This document shows, piece after piece, positions 9,723 through 17,295 of a stretch of 29,325 bases of DNA. Source of the DNA: a virus. The position numbers and the translations under genes are program-made. Within the stretch, counting starts at the first letter, position 1, and every line of letters starts with the position of its first letter. The notes under the pieces were generated by a model. It saw nothing but the letters and a program-made list of their open reading frames with translations. It was not told the DNA's origin and did not search any database. The stretch covers positions 1 through 29,325 of IMG/VR virus record IMGVR_UViG_3300034101_000854. One strand, given 5' to 3'.

Positions 9723-10618
9723 GCTTCGTCGTCAGTGGACCATCCGCTCATCACGGCTTTCAAGTCTCGTTTGGGAGTCGGTTCTTCCTTCTTCTCTTCA
9801 CGCTTTTTAGGCTCGGGAATTGACTCCGCTTCAACTTCGACTTTGGCTACCTCTGCCTTTGCTTTAGGGGCTTCAAGCTTTGGCTTGACTCCGTCGGCTT
9901 GTGCAATCGTCATAGTTACTGCGCTCTTTGCTGCTTGGGTTTCACCAAGTTTCTTGGCTTGCTCCCACTCGTGCTTCTCTAAGAAACGCACTGGTCTAAA
10001 GAACAACTTACCGACAGTTGAGTCTTCATCAAAGCGCATCTCAGTAACCAAGCTATTTAAGTTGTAGCCTTGTGAGCCAACATACTTAGCGTATTGATTA
10101 AAGGGCATGTGCTCCAAATCACCAGGGTCTTTCATGTCATAGAAAATAGACTTGGACTGGAGAGTCATTTGATAGACGTCGCCACCTAAATCACCCGCCA
10201 GCGCTACTGCAATACGGCGGTTCTTACGACATGCTTTGGTATTACCTTGGCCTGAGCCATTAATATCTTGAGGGCATCCCATGCAAGTTTCGCTTTGTGG
10301 GCTCTTAATAGATGGGTCGGGTTTCTCACCATCGTTAGACCAGCAGTCAGGCGGAGCCGCATCTGCTTTGGGGTCCCATGCTTTTGCATAGAACGTTCTC
10401 GAGATATTTTTGGAAGCGTTAACAATAACAACTTCTAATTTATCGGTATTGGTCTTAGACACTTCTGTGCCATCGACTTTAAGCACAAATTTGTTATTGC
10501 CAAGCGCAATGCGCTTAACTTGTGACCCGCCACCCGCAAGGGCTTTGGTTACATCATCAAGCTCGACTTCCTTTAGGTAGTCAGGCAGTTGGTTGTTAAA
10601 CAAGGCGACGTTACTCAT
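9719..10618 (-). CDS. Probable phage single-stranded-DNA-binding protein
   Basis: A 299-residue protein. An N-terminal ~210-residue globular region contains C92, C112, C115 and C130, which could form a zinc site. A charged Ala/Lys/Glu-rich linker (about 235-280) follows, ending in an acidic tail (GWSTDDEA). A globular core plus flexible linker and acidic tip is the usual layout of ssDNA-binding proteins, and its place between the helicase and primase genes fits. The fold cannot be proven by eye. The ribosome site AGGAG lies 6 bases before the ATG, and the ATG overlaps the preceding stop (ATGA). It would coat replication or recombination intermediates. Confidence 0.6.
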   Translation of the reverse strand: MSNVALFNNQLPDYLKEVELDDVTKALAGGGSQVKRIALGNNKFVLKVDGTEVSKTNTDKLEVVIVNASKNISRTFYAKAWDPKADAAPPDCWSNDGEKPDPSIKSPQSETCMGCPQDINGSGQGNTKACRKNRRIAVALAGDLGGDVYQMTLQSKSIFYDMKDPGDLEHMPFNQYAKYVGSQGYNLNSLVTEMRFDEDSTVGKLFFRPVRFLEKHEWEQAKKLGETQAAKSAVTMTIAQADGVKPKLEAPKAKAEVAKVEVEAESIPEPKKREEKKEEPTPKRDLKAVMSGWSTDDEA

Positions 10619-11034
10619 TTGCTTCTCCTAATAGTGATAGCGTATGTGCGATCCACATTTAAACCGGCGGGATGCAAACCGGGATTCTCTTCCAAAAATT
10701 GCTTCATATTGGATTGATGAATTCGTTTCTCAAGCAGGTCAGGCGCTTCATGCTCGTGCAAGAACTTATAAAAATTCTCCCAGTCATTAGTCCAAAACCT
10801 ACTTTTTACCGTGCGCATTGCAAGACCATGCTTAGTCTTAATGCTGTCGGCATTTGTTGCTTTGCAGACTTCAAGTATTTCTTGTTCAATCAGAGATAAC
10901 TGCTCATTGAGGTCAGCCTCTTTCTCTTCTAGTTCACGACGTAATTGGTCACGGGCGTCACGTATCTTGATATAGATCTTGACCAGTTTGTCCATATCGG
11001 CGACGGGTTGTACTACCGCTTCGGCATCATTCAT
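10615..11034 (-). CDS. Coiled-coil phage protein, possibly Gp157-like
   Basis: A 139-residue protein. Residues ~14-60 form a strongly charged heptad-like helix (IRDARDQLRRELEEKEADLN), followed by a compact domain with 'TKHGLAMRTVKSRFWTNDW'. This layout resembles short phage recombination-region proteins of the Siphovirus Gp157 type, but the likeness is only by pattern. It lies directly upstream of the ssDNA-binding-like gene with an ATGA overlap. AAGGA precedes the ATG by 7 bases. A promoter-like site lies 40-70 bases upstream, at the end of the helicase gene, so this gene may head a sub-operon. Confidence 0.65.
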   Translation of the reverse strand: MNDAEAVVQPVADMDKLVKIYIKIRDARDQLRRELEEKEADLNEQLSLIEQEILEVCKATNADSIKTKHGLAMRTVKSRFWTNDWENFYKFLHEHEAPDLLEKRIHQSNMKQFLEENPGLHPAGLNVDRTYAITIRRSK

Positions 11035-11075
11035 TTTAGGTTCCTTGTCAATATCGGGTCTAAGCCCGTTAATTA

Positions 11076-11104
11076 ATACTACAACTACAACTTTACTCTG
11101 TCAA
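11076..11104 (-). promoter_or_regulatory. Candidate internal leftward promoter
   Basis: A perfect -35 box TTGACA (minus strand, 11104-11099) lies within the last codons of the SNF2 helicase gene. It is followed after exactly 17 bases by TAGTAT (11081-11076). The gap downstream also has a small CGGG/CCCG hairpin. It could give extra expression of the coiled-coil, ssDNA-binding-like, HTH and primase genes. Confidence 0.45.
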
Positions 11105-12661
11105 CTGTTTATCGTCAACTTCTTGCTTGTACAAATCAATTATTTTTGTATGCACATCAAGTTTATTTTGCAACATATGATACAGCTTCGTCTCTACGGG
11201 ACTACCCTTAATATGCACAATAGTCATGGCGTTCTTTTGACCTTGACGATCAATACGTGCATTAGCTTGCAAGTAAGTCTCTATGGATGTCACTGGAGCG
11301 TACCAAATAATAGTATCGGCGGCAGTTAGTGTGACTCCGTGTGCAGCAGCTTGAGGTTGTATTAAAAGCACTTTTGGGTCAGTTTGCTCTTGAAATCTTT
11401 TAAATATATCGGTGCGCTTACCTACGGGAACCTGTCCGTTAATAACCTCGCAGGTAATGCCTGCCCCTCCCAAATGCACTTTGAGTAATTCTATTGTATG
11501 GGTAAACGGTATAAACACAAGCACCTTATGACTGGCTTCTTCAATTACCTCTTCAATAACACGTAGGCGATTACTAACGTCGAATTCAACAACAGCGCCA
11601 GTATCAGAATAAACGGCACCCCCTGATATTTGTAGGAGCTTATTGATCTTAACTGCTGCATTAACGGCGCTAACTTCTTCGCCATCCGCTGCCATAAGGA
11701 ACTCGTCTCTGAGCGTTTTGTAGTATTTCTTCTGTTGCGCAGTAAGGGGGGCGTCCCGAAAAACATGTGTAACCTCCGGTAGGTCTAAGCAATCTTCTTT
11801 TCTAAATCGAATTGCTGGTTGCAGTGCATTAAATACGGTGCGGTCTGAGTCAGGCTTGGGTAGCCATTTGAACTTAGTAATCTGTACCATGGTCTGGTCA
11901 CGGAAAGCCCCAAAAAACCTAGGCACGTTATCAGGCACAGCCATCTTAGCTAGACCAAATGCGTCCGTTGGGCTTTGTGCTGCTGGTGTACCAGTCATCA
12001 TCCATAACCATGTGCGGGGGGTCAGGATGCGGTTGAGGGTCTTCCAACGCTTGGTAGTTATAGTCTTGTAAGCATTAGCTTCGTCAACGATGATAAGATC
12101 AAAATTCTGTTTTGCAATATCGTCGGCAACAATATCAACGCCATCGTAGTTAATGATTACAAACTGAGCATCACTTTCAATAACCGCTTTTCTTTTATCT
12201 CTGTCGCCATACGCAACACCGACTTTGCGGTGCATTGCAAACTTAAACAAATCGGCTTGCCATGCGGACTGCATAATAGATAGAGGGCAGATAATAAGCG
12301 CACGATACACACGCTTTGTTTCCATCAAATAGTCGGCAGCCCATATAGCCGAAGCGGTTTTGCCCGTGCCCTGCTCGTTAAAACAAAATGCACGTTTGTT
12401 CAAGGTTAAAAAATTAGCAGTGTCCTTTTGATGTGACATGGGCTTGTATAACCCAGGCCATTTATAGTCCCGCTGGATTGGGGATGGTACATTCTTAATC
12501 TTAAGCTTTGATAGGGCTTGGGCTTCTTCTAACCCCCACCGAACAGCAACCTTATGTAGGTCGCCGTTGGTTTCAATGATCTCGCTTTTGGGGATGCACT
12601 CAGTTACAAGATTAGGGCGTCTTGTAGTAATTACTATTGCTTTGTTATTTACGATTTCCAT
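11093..12661 (-). CDS. SNF2/SF2-family DNA helicase
   Basis: A 522-residue superfamily 2 helicase with both RecA-like lobes. Motif I is EQGTGKT (96-102), motif II VDEA (192-195), motif III TGTP (223-226) and motif VI QANARIDRQGQ (465-475). The last motif is typical of SNF2-like phage helicases, which remodel or unwind DNA in recombination and replication. Its ATG has no clear ribosome site and lies 14 bases inside the end of the HNH gene, so it is probably expressed by coupling. The length is usual for phage members. It has no HARP, PHD or other accessory domain. Confidence 0.92.
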   Translation of the reverse strand: MEIVNNKAIVITTRRPNLVTECIPKSEIIETNGDLHKVAVRWGLEEAQALSKLKIKNVPSPIQRDYKWPGLYKPMSHQKDTANFLTLNKRAFCFNEQGTGKTASAIWAADYLMETKRVYRALIICPLSIMQSAWQADLFKFAMHRKVGVAYGDRDKRKAVIESDAQFVIINYDGVDIVADDIAKQNFDLIIVDEANAYKTITTKRWKTLNRILTPRTWLWMMTGTPAAQSPTDAFGLAKMAVPDNVPRFFGAFRDQTMVQITKFKWLPKPDSDRTVFNALQPAIRFRKEDCLDLPEVTHVFRDAPLTAQQKKYYKTLRDEFLMAADGEEVSAVNAAVKINKLLQISGGAVYSDTGAVVEFDVSNRLRVIEEVIEEASHKVLVFIPFTHTIELLKVHLGGAGITCEVINGQVPVGKRTDIFKRFQEQTDPKVLLIQPQAAAHGVTLTAADTIIWYAPVTSIETYLQANARIDRQGQKNAMTIVHIKGSPVETKLYHMLQNKLDVHTKIIDLYKQEVDDKQLTE

Positions 12662-12932
12662 GTTTAGTTTTTATCGAGTGGTCTGAGTTCCTTGGGTACG
12701 ATCGGTTATTCTCCGCAGTTTTGACCGCAAGATTACTACGTACCGTTTTTCCGCCTTTAGATAAAGGGACTTTGTGGTCAACATCTTTTCCATCGCCTTT
12801 GTGGACAAGCCCAGCTTTTTCCATAATTCGACGAGCTTTGTTACGTTGCGCCCGTTTCTTCTTAACCGCCGGCGTACCATCATATTGCTCATATTCCTTC
12901 TTGTAAGGGCGGGGTTTGTTCACATAGGGCAT
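12645..12932 (-). CDS. HNH endonuclease
   Basis: A 95-residue protein starting at 12932, where AAGGAG lies 6 bases before the ATG; the longer frame to 12971 lacks such a site. The basic N-terminal helix region is followed by the HNH core: VDHKVPLSKGG with D52-H53, N67 in SNLAV, and N75-N76 in the ENNRS stretch. Small HNH proteins ending in a 'R(S/F)YPR...DHS' tail are common in phages, either as free-standing homing nucleases or as DNA-processing enzymes. Position between replication genes fits either. The conserved cysteines of the zinc-bound subtype are absent. Confidence 0.85.
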   Translation of the reverse strand: MPYVNKPRPYKKEYEQYDGTPAVKKKRAQRNKARRIMEKAGLVHKGDGKDVDHKVPLSKGGKTVRSNLAVKTAENNRSYPRNSDHSIKTKHGNRK

Positions 12933-13107
12933 AGCGATCTCCTTCTTTGCGGAAAAAATAGACTGAACCATCAGCCAATATCACGTATTTTATGTCGCTT
13001 TGGGGGTCGTCGCCAAGCATATCTTTTAGCATGGCTTCAATCTCTTCCTTAGACATTTGCGTGTCTTCGATGTCGACATTGCCTACAAACGGAATCGGCT
13101 CAATCAT
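12889..13107 (-). CDS. Small acidic hypothetical protein
   Basis: A 72-residue acidic protein. An N-terminal helical part is rich in Glu, Asp and Met (MSKEEIEAMLKDMLGDD), followed by a beta-rich stretch with 'YVILADGSVYFFRKEGDRY'. The ATG overlaps the methyltransferase stop (ATGA), and GGAG lies 10 bases upstream. The 3' end overlaps the HNH start by 44 bases. I do not recognise a family. Confidence 0.7.
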   Translation of the reverse strand: MIEPIPFVGNVDIEDTQMSKEEIEAMLKDMLGDDPQSDIKYVILADGSVYFFRKEGDRYALCEQTPPLQEGI

Positions 13108-13841
13108 TTCAGCATTTCTCCATGGTCGGGGTGTTGTGCAAGATTATTACTATTGATGCCTTCGGTTATCTCGTAGCCGTGCCCTTTGAGGTAGTCAAAC
13201 AACGCAGTGCGTTTCTCCTGATACCAAGGCTTCCATGTCCACGCTTCAAAGATAATCGGCGGATACTTGTTGTATTTGATAGTCTCAATACCGCCCTTGA
13301 TAACTTCTAGTTCGTGCCCTTCAACGTCAATCTTAATTAGGCGCACATTAGCATGTTGTCCATCGTCTAATGGGAACACCACCATGGTTTCTTTTGCGCC
13401 TTGAGTTGGGCATTCGTACTCAGTCTCACGCACTTCTTTATCAATACTAAAAGCACCGATGTTGGTCTCGTTGGCATAGTCAGGGACTACTATCTCAAAT
13501 CGATCCCGTTTGTCAGACAAACCAAAGTTATGACAATGGACATTATCTAGTCCATTAATCAAGGTATTGCCACATAATTGGTAATAGATTATCCGTTGTG
13601 GTTCAAACGCATGGAAGGTCAAGTGTGGGTTAGACTTAGCCAAAGGTAGCGTAAAACTACCCAAGTTAGCACCGATGTCCAACACTACACCATCTTCATG
13701 TTTTTGAAGTATCTTCTGAGCGATACCAAAGACTTCTATCTCGTAGCCCCCTTGCCTGAGTGCATTTGAGATAAGGTCTCTACCCTTAAATACTAGATAC
13801 TGAGTACCGAAGGCATTAACAAGTTCGCAGTTAGGTAGCAT
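13104..13841 (-). CDS. FkbM-family SAM-dependent methyltransferase
   Basis: A 245-residue methyltransferase. The SAM-binding motif I is VLDIGANLGSF (54-63), with AFEP at 78-81 ending the second strand and IKIDVEGHE at 169-177. The last is the hallmark of the FkbM (Methyltransf_21) family, which usually O-methylates sugars or small molecules. It follows the glycosyltransferase with a one-base gap and probably acts with it on a glycan or on modified phage or host components. The substrate cannot be read from the sequence. Starts at ATG 13841 with AAGGG just upstream. Confidence 0.9.
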   Translation of the reverse strand: MLPNCELVNAFGTQYLVFKGRDLISNALRQGGYEIEVFGIAQKILQKHEDGVVLDIGANLGSFTLPLAKSNPHLTFHAFEPQRIIYYQLCGNTLINGLDNVHCHNFGLSDKRDRFEIVVPDYANETNIGAFSIDKEVRETEYECPTQGAKETMVVFPLDDGQHANVRLIKIDVEGHELEVIKGGIETIKYNKYPPIIFEAWTWKPWYQEKRTALFDYLKGHGYEITEGINSNNLAQHPDHGEMLK

Positions 13842-13842
13842 G

Positions 13843-14619
13843 TCAAGCCCTTGGCAATGTGCCGTTGAAGTTATAAGTACCGCTATGGGTTAGCTGAGCC
13901 CAAGGCGCCGCATATACCTTAAAGCCATTCTGTCTAGCCAGCTTGCAAAAGTGATAGTCTTCTGAAAGCAAACGGTTGGTCGGTTCGTCGATGCTTGTAG
14001 CAAAATATTCATGGATGATCTTCTTTACTGGGTTCTTGTCAACAATGAGAATCATGTCGTTGGTATAGGTCGGCACTTTGTCTTTAAGGGCTTCAAACAC
14101 ACTACGTTTAATTAACATAAAACCTGTGCCGCCGTTGTCGATTTCCATAGGTTCGTTAATACTGCCTGTGCTTTCCATTGCACCACCTACTAAATTAACT
14201 ACGAACGAGCCTGTGTAGTTGGGCAAGTCTTTATAGTCGACACCACGCTTGACCGCATCGGATACTAACTGCCAGTTAATTTCTTTTTTAGGGTACAAGC
14301 CACAGATGATGTCTTTATCAGCATCAATCATCCGCACAATGTCAGCAGGGTTAAACGTAATGTCTGCATCAATAAACATCAGATGTGTTGCATCGGGTGT
14401 ATTTAAAAAATCATACGCCAAACCGTTACGAGCCCGTGTAATTAAAGACTCATTCATCATGTACGAGTAATACATCTTGATGCCGTGCTTCATAAACTCT
14501 TGAGTGCAGTTTAGGATACCCATGGTGTAACCGCCTACGCACATACCACCGTACATTGGTGTGGCTACAAATAGAATGGCTGGCTTTTTTGCTTCTACTG
14601 CTGGTACGTTTTCTAACAT
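13843..14619 (-). CDS. GT-A fold glycosyltransferase
   Basis: A 258-residue protein. It starts with a beta strand (ILFVATPMYGG) and has a DxD metal/nucleotide-sugar site, FIDADITF (D84-A-D86). The later SEDYHFC segment matches the acidic catalytic region of GT-A enzymes, and the C-terminus ends in 'HSGTYNFNGTL', common in phage members of this group. Such enzymes transfer sugars from nucleotide donors. In phages they modify DNA bases, surface glycans or virion proteins. AAGGAG precedes the ATG by 6 bases. Together with the FkbM gene it forms a two-gene glycan or base modification unit inside the replication operon. Confidence 0.85.
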   Translation of the reverse strand: MLENVPAVEAKKPAILFVATPMYGGMCVGGYTMGILNCTQEFMKHGIKMYYSYMMNESLITRARNGLAYDFLNTPDATHLMFIDADITFNPADIVRMIDADKDIICGLYPKKEINWQLVSDAVKRGVDYKDLPNYTGSFVVNLVGGAMESTGSINEPMEIDNGGTGFMLIKRSVFEALKDKVPTYTNDMILIVDKNPVKKIIHEYFATSIDEPTNRLLSEDYHFCKLARQNGFKVYAAPWAQLTHSGTYNFNGTLPRA

Positions 14620-14641
14620 TTATTGCTCCTTTTTAATTTGT

Positions 14642-15184
14642 TCATTTCTCACTCGCTTTCTTTAGTATTGCTCTAGCAAAACGCATAATGAAGGTGTTAT
14701 ATCCAACGTTTTTCAAATGGCACATATCTTGGATAGTGCGTATTTCTGCATCACTTAACTCTTTTATTTGTGGTGGGGTTCTGTGAACCAAGTCATGTAT
14801 CGGGCTATCGCCAATTTTGCCAATGATTCCATCCACTCTTGACTGCCTTTGCTTTGCCATACCATCAATAACACCTTTTTCATAAGCCGCATTGTTTTCG
14901 GTTGGGCAGTATTTTTGTGGTGTGGTGTAGAGTGGAATAAAGTTAGGGCAGTAATTTTTTTGAACATAAAACTCTTTTCCATTTGACATCCACGCTACTG
15001 GTTCAGCACTTTGTCGTTGGTTAAGGTCTGCAACAATTCCTTGTTCTAATTCAATATGTGATTTCTCCAACTCCGCTATGCGGTCTGCTTGTTGGCGTAG
15101 CATTTTGGCGGCATCAGTCAAATACTCCGCACTTTCTTTATATGCCCATCTATCTACAATATCTGCTAATTCGTATGCGTTCAT
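14642..15184 (-). CDS. Hypothetical phage protein with coiled-coil N-terminus
   Basis: A 180-residue protein. Residues ~20-55 form a charged helix (MLRQQADRIAELEKSHIELE). A segment with 'EPVAWMSNGKEFYV' and 'LYTTPQ' follows, a pattern often seen in Burkholderiales phage proteins of unknown role. A C-terminal helical part contains 'ELSDAEIRTIQDM'. The ATG overlaps the stop of the upstream 57-residue membrane protein (ATGA). The only ribosome-site-like sequence (GGGAG) is about 11 bases away, so translation is probably coupled. Confidence 0.75.
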   Translation of the reverse strand: MNAYELADIVDRWAYKESAEYLTDAAKMLRQQADRIAELEKSHIELEQGIVADLNQRQSAEPVAWMSNGKEFYVQKNYCPNFIPLYTTPQKYCPTENNAAYEKGVIDGMAKQRQSRVDGIIGKIGDSPIHDLVHRTPPQIKELSDAEIRTIQDMCHLKNVGYNTFIMRFARAILKKASEK

Positions 15185-15354
15185 TTCTTAATCTTCTCCC
15201 ATATGGCGGGTATCGGCATACCTTTAATATGTTCCCACCCAATATAAACACAGGCAAACATGATGAACAAGAAGAACCCAAATACCGCCATAAATATGAT
15301 GATGGCAAACGTAGCCACAAATAAAATTAGTAAGTTAATAATTGTTCCAAACAT
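15181..15354 (-). CDS. Small membrane protein (57 aa)
   Basis: A short gene supported by its junctions: its ATG overlaps the upstream stop as TAATG and its own stop overlaps the next ATG as ATGA. The product begins MFGTIINLLILFVATFAIII and is almost entirely hydrophobic for ~40 residues (one long or two short membrane segments). It ends in a short amphipathic tail with 'WEHIKG' and 'IWEKIKK'. It could act in the host membrane, for example in takeover or superinfection exclusion. Nothing marks it as a holin, and it is far from any lysis genes. Confidence 0.75.
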   Translation of the reverse strand: MFGTIINLLILFVATFAIIIFMAVFGFFLFIMFACVYIGWEHIKGMPIPAIWEKIKK

Positions 15355-15596
15355 TAGAACGGCGCCTCCTCTAGCATTGATAAATCAATCGGTTTCTTCT
15401 TGCAACGTAATAGTTTGTATGTCCACCCAACTCTCCCATTTACGATTTGGTCGGCTTCTTCTCGCCTTGAGACCTTTCGCATCAGTTCTTTGTTCTCGTC
15501 GTAAACTAGGTACGTGTTCAAAATAGTGATCCTCGAACTTTGGTATGTAGCATATGGGTTTAGGTAATAATTGCAGGGCTTCGTCAAGCACCTCAA
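15354..15596 (-). CDS. Small hypothetical phage protein, start uncertain
   Basis: The frame has no ATG near its beginning. It opens with TTG immediately after the TGA of the upstream 54-residue gene, in the same frame. Another possible start is the TTG at 15521, with GAGG 9 bases before it, giving 55 residues. The C-terminal part (YLVYDENKELMRKVSRREEA, then GWTYKL and ending EEAPF) matches a recurrent phage pattern, and the stop overlaps the next ATG as TAATG. Both points favour this frame over the competing one at 15385-15624. Function is unknown. Confidence 0.6.
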   Translation of the reverse strand: MRCLTKPCNYYLNPYATYQSSRITILNTYLVYDENKELMRKVSRREEADQIVNGRVGWTYKLLRCKKKPIDLSMLEEAPF

Positions 15597-15761
15597 TCAC
15601 ATGCAATTTACGACGCTTCCGCATATTGTGCAGTTAGTTATCTTGCCATCTTTGACAATAGTTACAATCTCACACGGACCGACCTGAGCGCAAATATCTT
15701 TAGACACAACCATGCTAACGACAAGCACCATGCCAAGCATCATACCGACTACATATTTCAT
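15597..15761 (-). CDS. Small secreted or membrane-anchored Cys-rich protein (54 aa)
   Basis: A short gene with a textbook AAGGAG 6 bases before the ATG, which overlaps the upstream stop (ATGA). The product starts MKYVVGMMLGMVLVVSMVVS, a signal peptide or membrane anchor. A mature part of ~34 residues follows with five cysteines (ICAQVGPCEIV, NCTICG, VVNC), which may form disulfides in the periplasm. The stop is TGA followed in frame by the next ORF. Role unknown; a periplasmic or envelope-directed function is inferred from the leader. Confidence 0.75.
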   Translation of the reverse strand: MKYVVGMMLGMVLVVSMVVSKDICAQVGPCEIVTIVKDGKITNCTICGSVVNCM

Positions 15762-15976
15762 TTTCTTCTCCTTGATTTGACTGCTGCAATCCCAACTTCG
15801 GGTTCTATTTTGTTACGGGCTTCCATCATGGCGTCTGATAAGGCATAGCACAGCCTAGCAAATTTCTCATTATTTTCGGCTTCACCTACCCCAATGCTTT
15901 TACCACCCATACTAGGAATTATTGCCATCATTGCAAACATCGCAAAGCAATCTCTTAAATCATCATCACCAATCAT
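15758..15976 (-). CDS. Small hypothetical helical protein (72 aa)
   Basis: A 72-residue protein. It has a Met- and Ala-rich N-terminal helix (DCFAMFAMMAIIP), a Gly-rich turn, a second helix and a basic end (KSRRRK). It is joined by ATGA overlaps to the nuclease gene upstream and to the secreted peptide downstream. AAGGA lies 8 bases before the start. It is typical of small phage proteins of unknown function; no catalytic motif is visible. Confidence 0.7.
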   Translation of the reverse strand: MIGDDDLRDCFAMFAMMAIIPSMGGKSIGVGEAENNEKFARLCYALSDAMMEARNKIEPEVGIAAVKSRRRK

Positions 15977-16647
15977 CTGTAATGTCCTTTTCCGTTGTGT
16001 TCACAGTCTTTTACTGGGCAGAACTTTTTGCATGTGAAGTTCGGCTTTGCGTTCCATACATTGTTCTCGTGGGCTGCGGCTAGCTTATCGGTCTCCTGAA
16101 CCCAGTTAAGCCACTTCTCTGCTGAGTCATACTTTATGTAGTGGGCTCGCACGAAGTCTTCGCTAACCACAAACGCTAGTCCTGCTTTGACCCGTTCAAC
16201 ATTTGGGAAGTGCTTAAATACGCACAGTGCCATAAGTTCAAGCTGTTTAGTGTCGGCATACTGACTGCTCTTGCCTGTCTTATAGTCGACGATGTGCGCC
16301 AAGTTATCGTTAACGATAACTAAGTCGGCTACACCTCTGAACCAAACGTTCTTGTCAAAGAATCCACATGGCTCTAAATCTTCAGTCAACCCCATTTTGT
16401 ATTCACAATGCTTTTGGCCGGGTATGGCTTTAAGCACATCCAATACTGGTGTAAGAAATGAGAACTTCTCAGGTACCGGATCTCCATCTCTGATGTGTTT
16501 TTCAGCCGCTTCATGTACCATCTTGCCGTAGGTCAAATGCTCGGTCTCAGGCTCGACAATATCCTTCGCAACCCGCAACCGATAGTATTTGCGTGGACAC
16601 TGCTGAAACAAGCCAAGCGACGAGTATGACCAAGTAAAATTAGGCAT
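15973..16647 (-). CDS. PD-(D/E)XK exonuclease, Cas4/RecB-like, with four-Cys cluster
   Basis: A 224-residue nuclease of the PD-(D/E)XK superfamily. The N-terminal SYSSLGLFQQCPRKYY (7-22) is typical. H45 lies in VHEAAEKH, D108 in GVADLV, and HIVDYKTGK supplies D121 and K123, followed by a QLELMA helix (the QhxxY-like motif). C17 together with C206, C210 and C215 recalls the Fe-S cluster of Cas4 and AddB nucleases. It probably resects DNA ends for phage recombination, with the VRR-NUC enzyme and SNF2 helicase of the same operon. Start codon overlaps the upstream stop as TAATG. Confidence 0.88.
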   Translation of the reverse strand: MPNFTWSYSSLGLFQQCPRKYYRLRVAKDIVEPETEHLTYGKMVHEAAEKHIRDGDPVPEKFSFLTPVLDVLKAIPGQKHCEYKMGLTEDLEPCGFFDKNVWFRGVADLVIVNDNLAHIVDYKTGKSSQYADTKQLELMALCVFKHFPNVERVKAGLAFVVSEDFVRAHYIKYDSAEKWLNWVQETDKLAAAHENNVWNAKPNFTCKKFCPVKDCEHNGKGHYR

Positions 16648-16925
16648 TACTTCAAACCTTCGGAAATTAAAAGCGTGGCGATTGCATCGTGAAGGCTCAT
16701 ACCTTCAGGCACTAAAAATAAAGTGTGTTCCCACTCAGGCCCAATTTGAGTAGAGTTATTGCGCTTAGATATTTCTAAAACCCTACCATTCATCGCTGAA
16801 ATAATACCAATACGCACGCTAGATCTTGAGTCAACTGTTTCTGATACAACTACGGGTTGCCCACGTAGGTCTCGATTAAAATCCCAACCCCACTTCATCA
16901 TTTGACTCCAAAGCCATCTAATCAT
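16647..16925 (-). CDS. Hypothetical phage protein (92 aa)
   Basis: A 92-residue protein with a Trp-rich N-terminal amphipathic stretch (MIRWLWSQMMKWGWDF), then a beta-rich domain (PVVVSETV, VRIGIISAMNGRVLEI). It ends in an acidic-to-hydrophobic helix. It is coupled to its neighbours on both sides: ATGA with the upstream gene and TAATG with the nuclease. AGGT lies 5 bases before the ATG. I do not recognise the family. Confidence 0.7.
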   Translation of the reverse strand: MIRWLWSQMMKWGWDFNRDLRGQPVVVSETVDSRSSVRIGIISAMNGRVLEISKRNNSTQIGPEWEHTLFLVPEGMSLHDAIATLLISEGLK

Positions 16926-17116
16926 TTTTTACCTACCGAATCAATTAAATACTTAGCCAGTCTGATGCGAATCTCGTCAGCATCTCCCCAAAGATAGCTT
17001 GTGCTTGTGTAGTGCACTGGTTCAACTTTTAGCTTCTCAATAATAAATTTACTTGTTAACGTAAGCCCTATTACTTGATTGACTTCGCTGGTAGTTAAGC
17101 AAGGTATTTTGTTCAT
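16922..17116 (-). CDS. Small protein with possible winged-helix/MerR-like fold (64 aa)
   Basis: A 64-residue protein. 'CLTTSEVNQVIGLTLTSKFI' followed by 'VEPVHYTSTSYLW' resembles the start-of-helix plus wing pattern of excisionase/MerR-like DNA-binding domains, with a C-terminal basic helix. GGAGG lies 4-5 bases upstream and the ATG overlaps the previous stop (ATGA). The DNA-binding call is tentative. Confidence 0.6.
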   Translation of the reverse strand: MNKIPCLTTSEVNQVIGLTLTSKFIIEKLKVEPVHYTSTSYLWGDADEIRIRLAKYLIDSVGKK

Positions 17117-17295
17117 TCATCCTCCATCGGTATCCAAGTTCTGACCGCACCACTCATCAATTTAATTTCAGCTTGAGCGTTCATGCAGTGGTCATAAGCA
17201 CTTTTAAAATCACGAGCAACTAAGGCATCGTGCGCCATCTTTATCTCTTGCATAGCATGTAAATAAAACCCGCTGTAATCCACTTTGTCTTCCAT
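17113..17295 (-). CDS. Small helical hypothetical protein (60 aa)
   Basis: Translation most likely starts at the ATG overlapping the polymerase stop as TAATG (17295), giving 60 residues; a frame from 17307 would add four. The product is two helices with a TPR-like look (MAHDALVARDFKSAYDHCMN) and an acidic end (PMEDE). No family recognised. It is tightly packed between the polymerase and the next small gene. Confidence 0.65.
   Translation of the reverse strand: MEDKVDYSGFYLHAMQEIKMAHDALVARDFKSAYDHCMNAQAEIKLMSGAVRTWIPMEDE

Noticed and set aside
15385-15624. 79-codon minus-strand ORF overlapping the 80-codon frame
   Set aside because: It has no ribosome site, starts inside the 54-aa gene and ends without coupling. 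The rival frame has phage-like sequence and a TAATG junction. It could still be real in its first half, so the choice is not certain.
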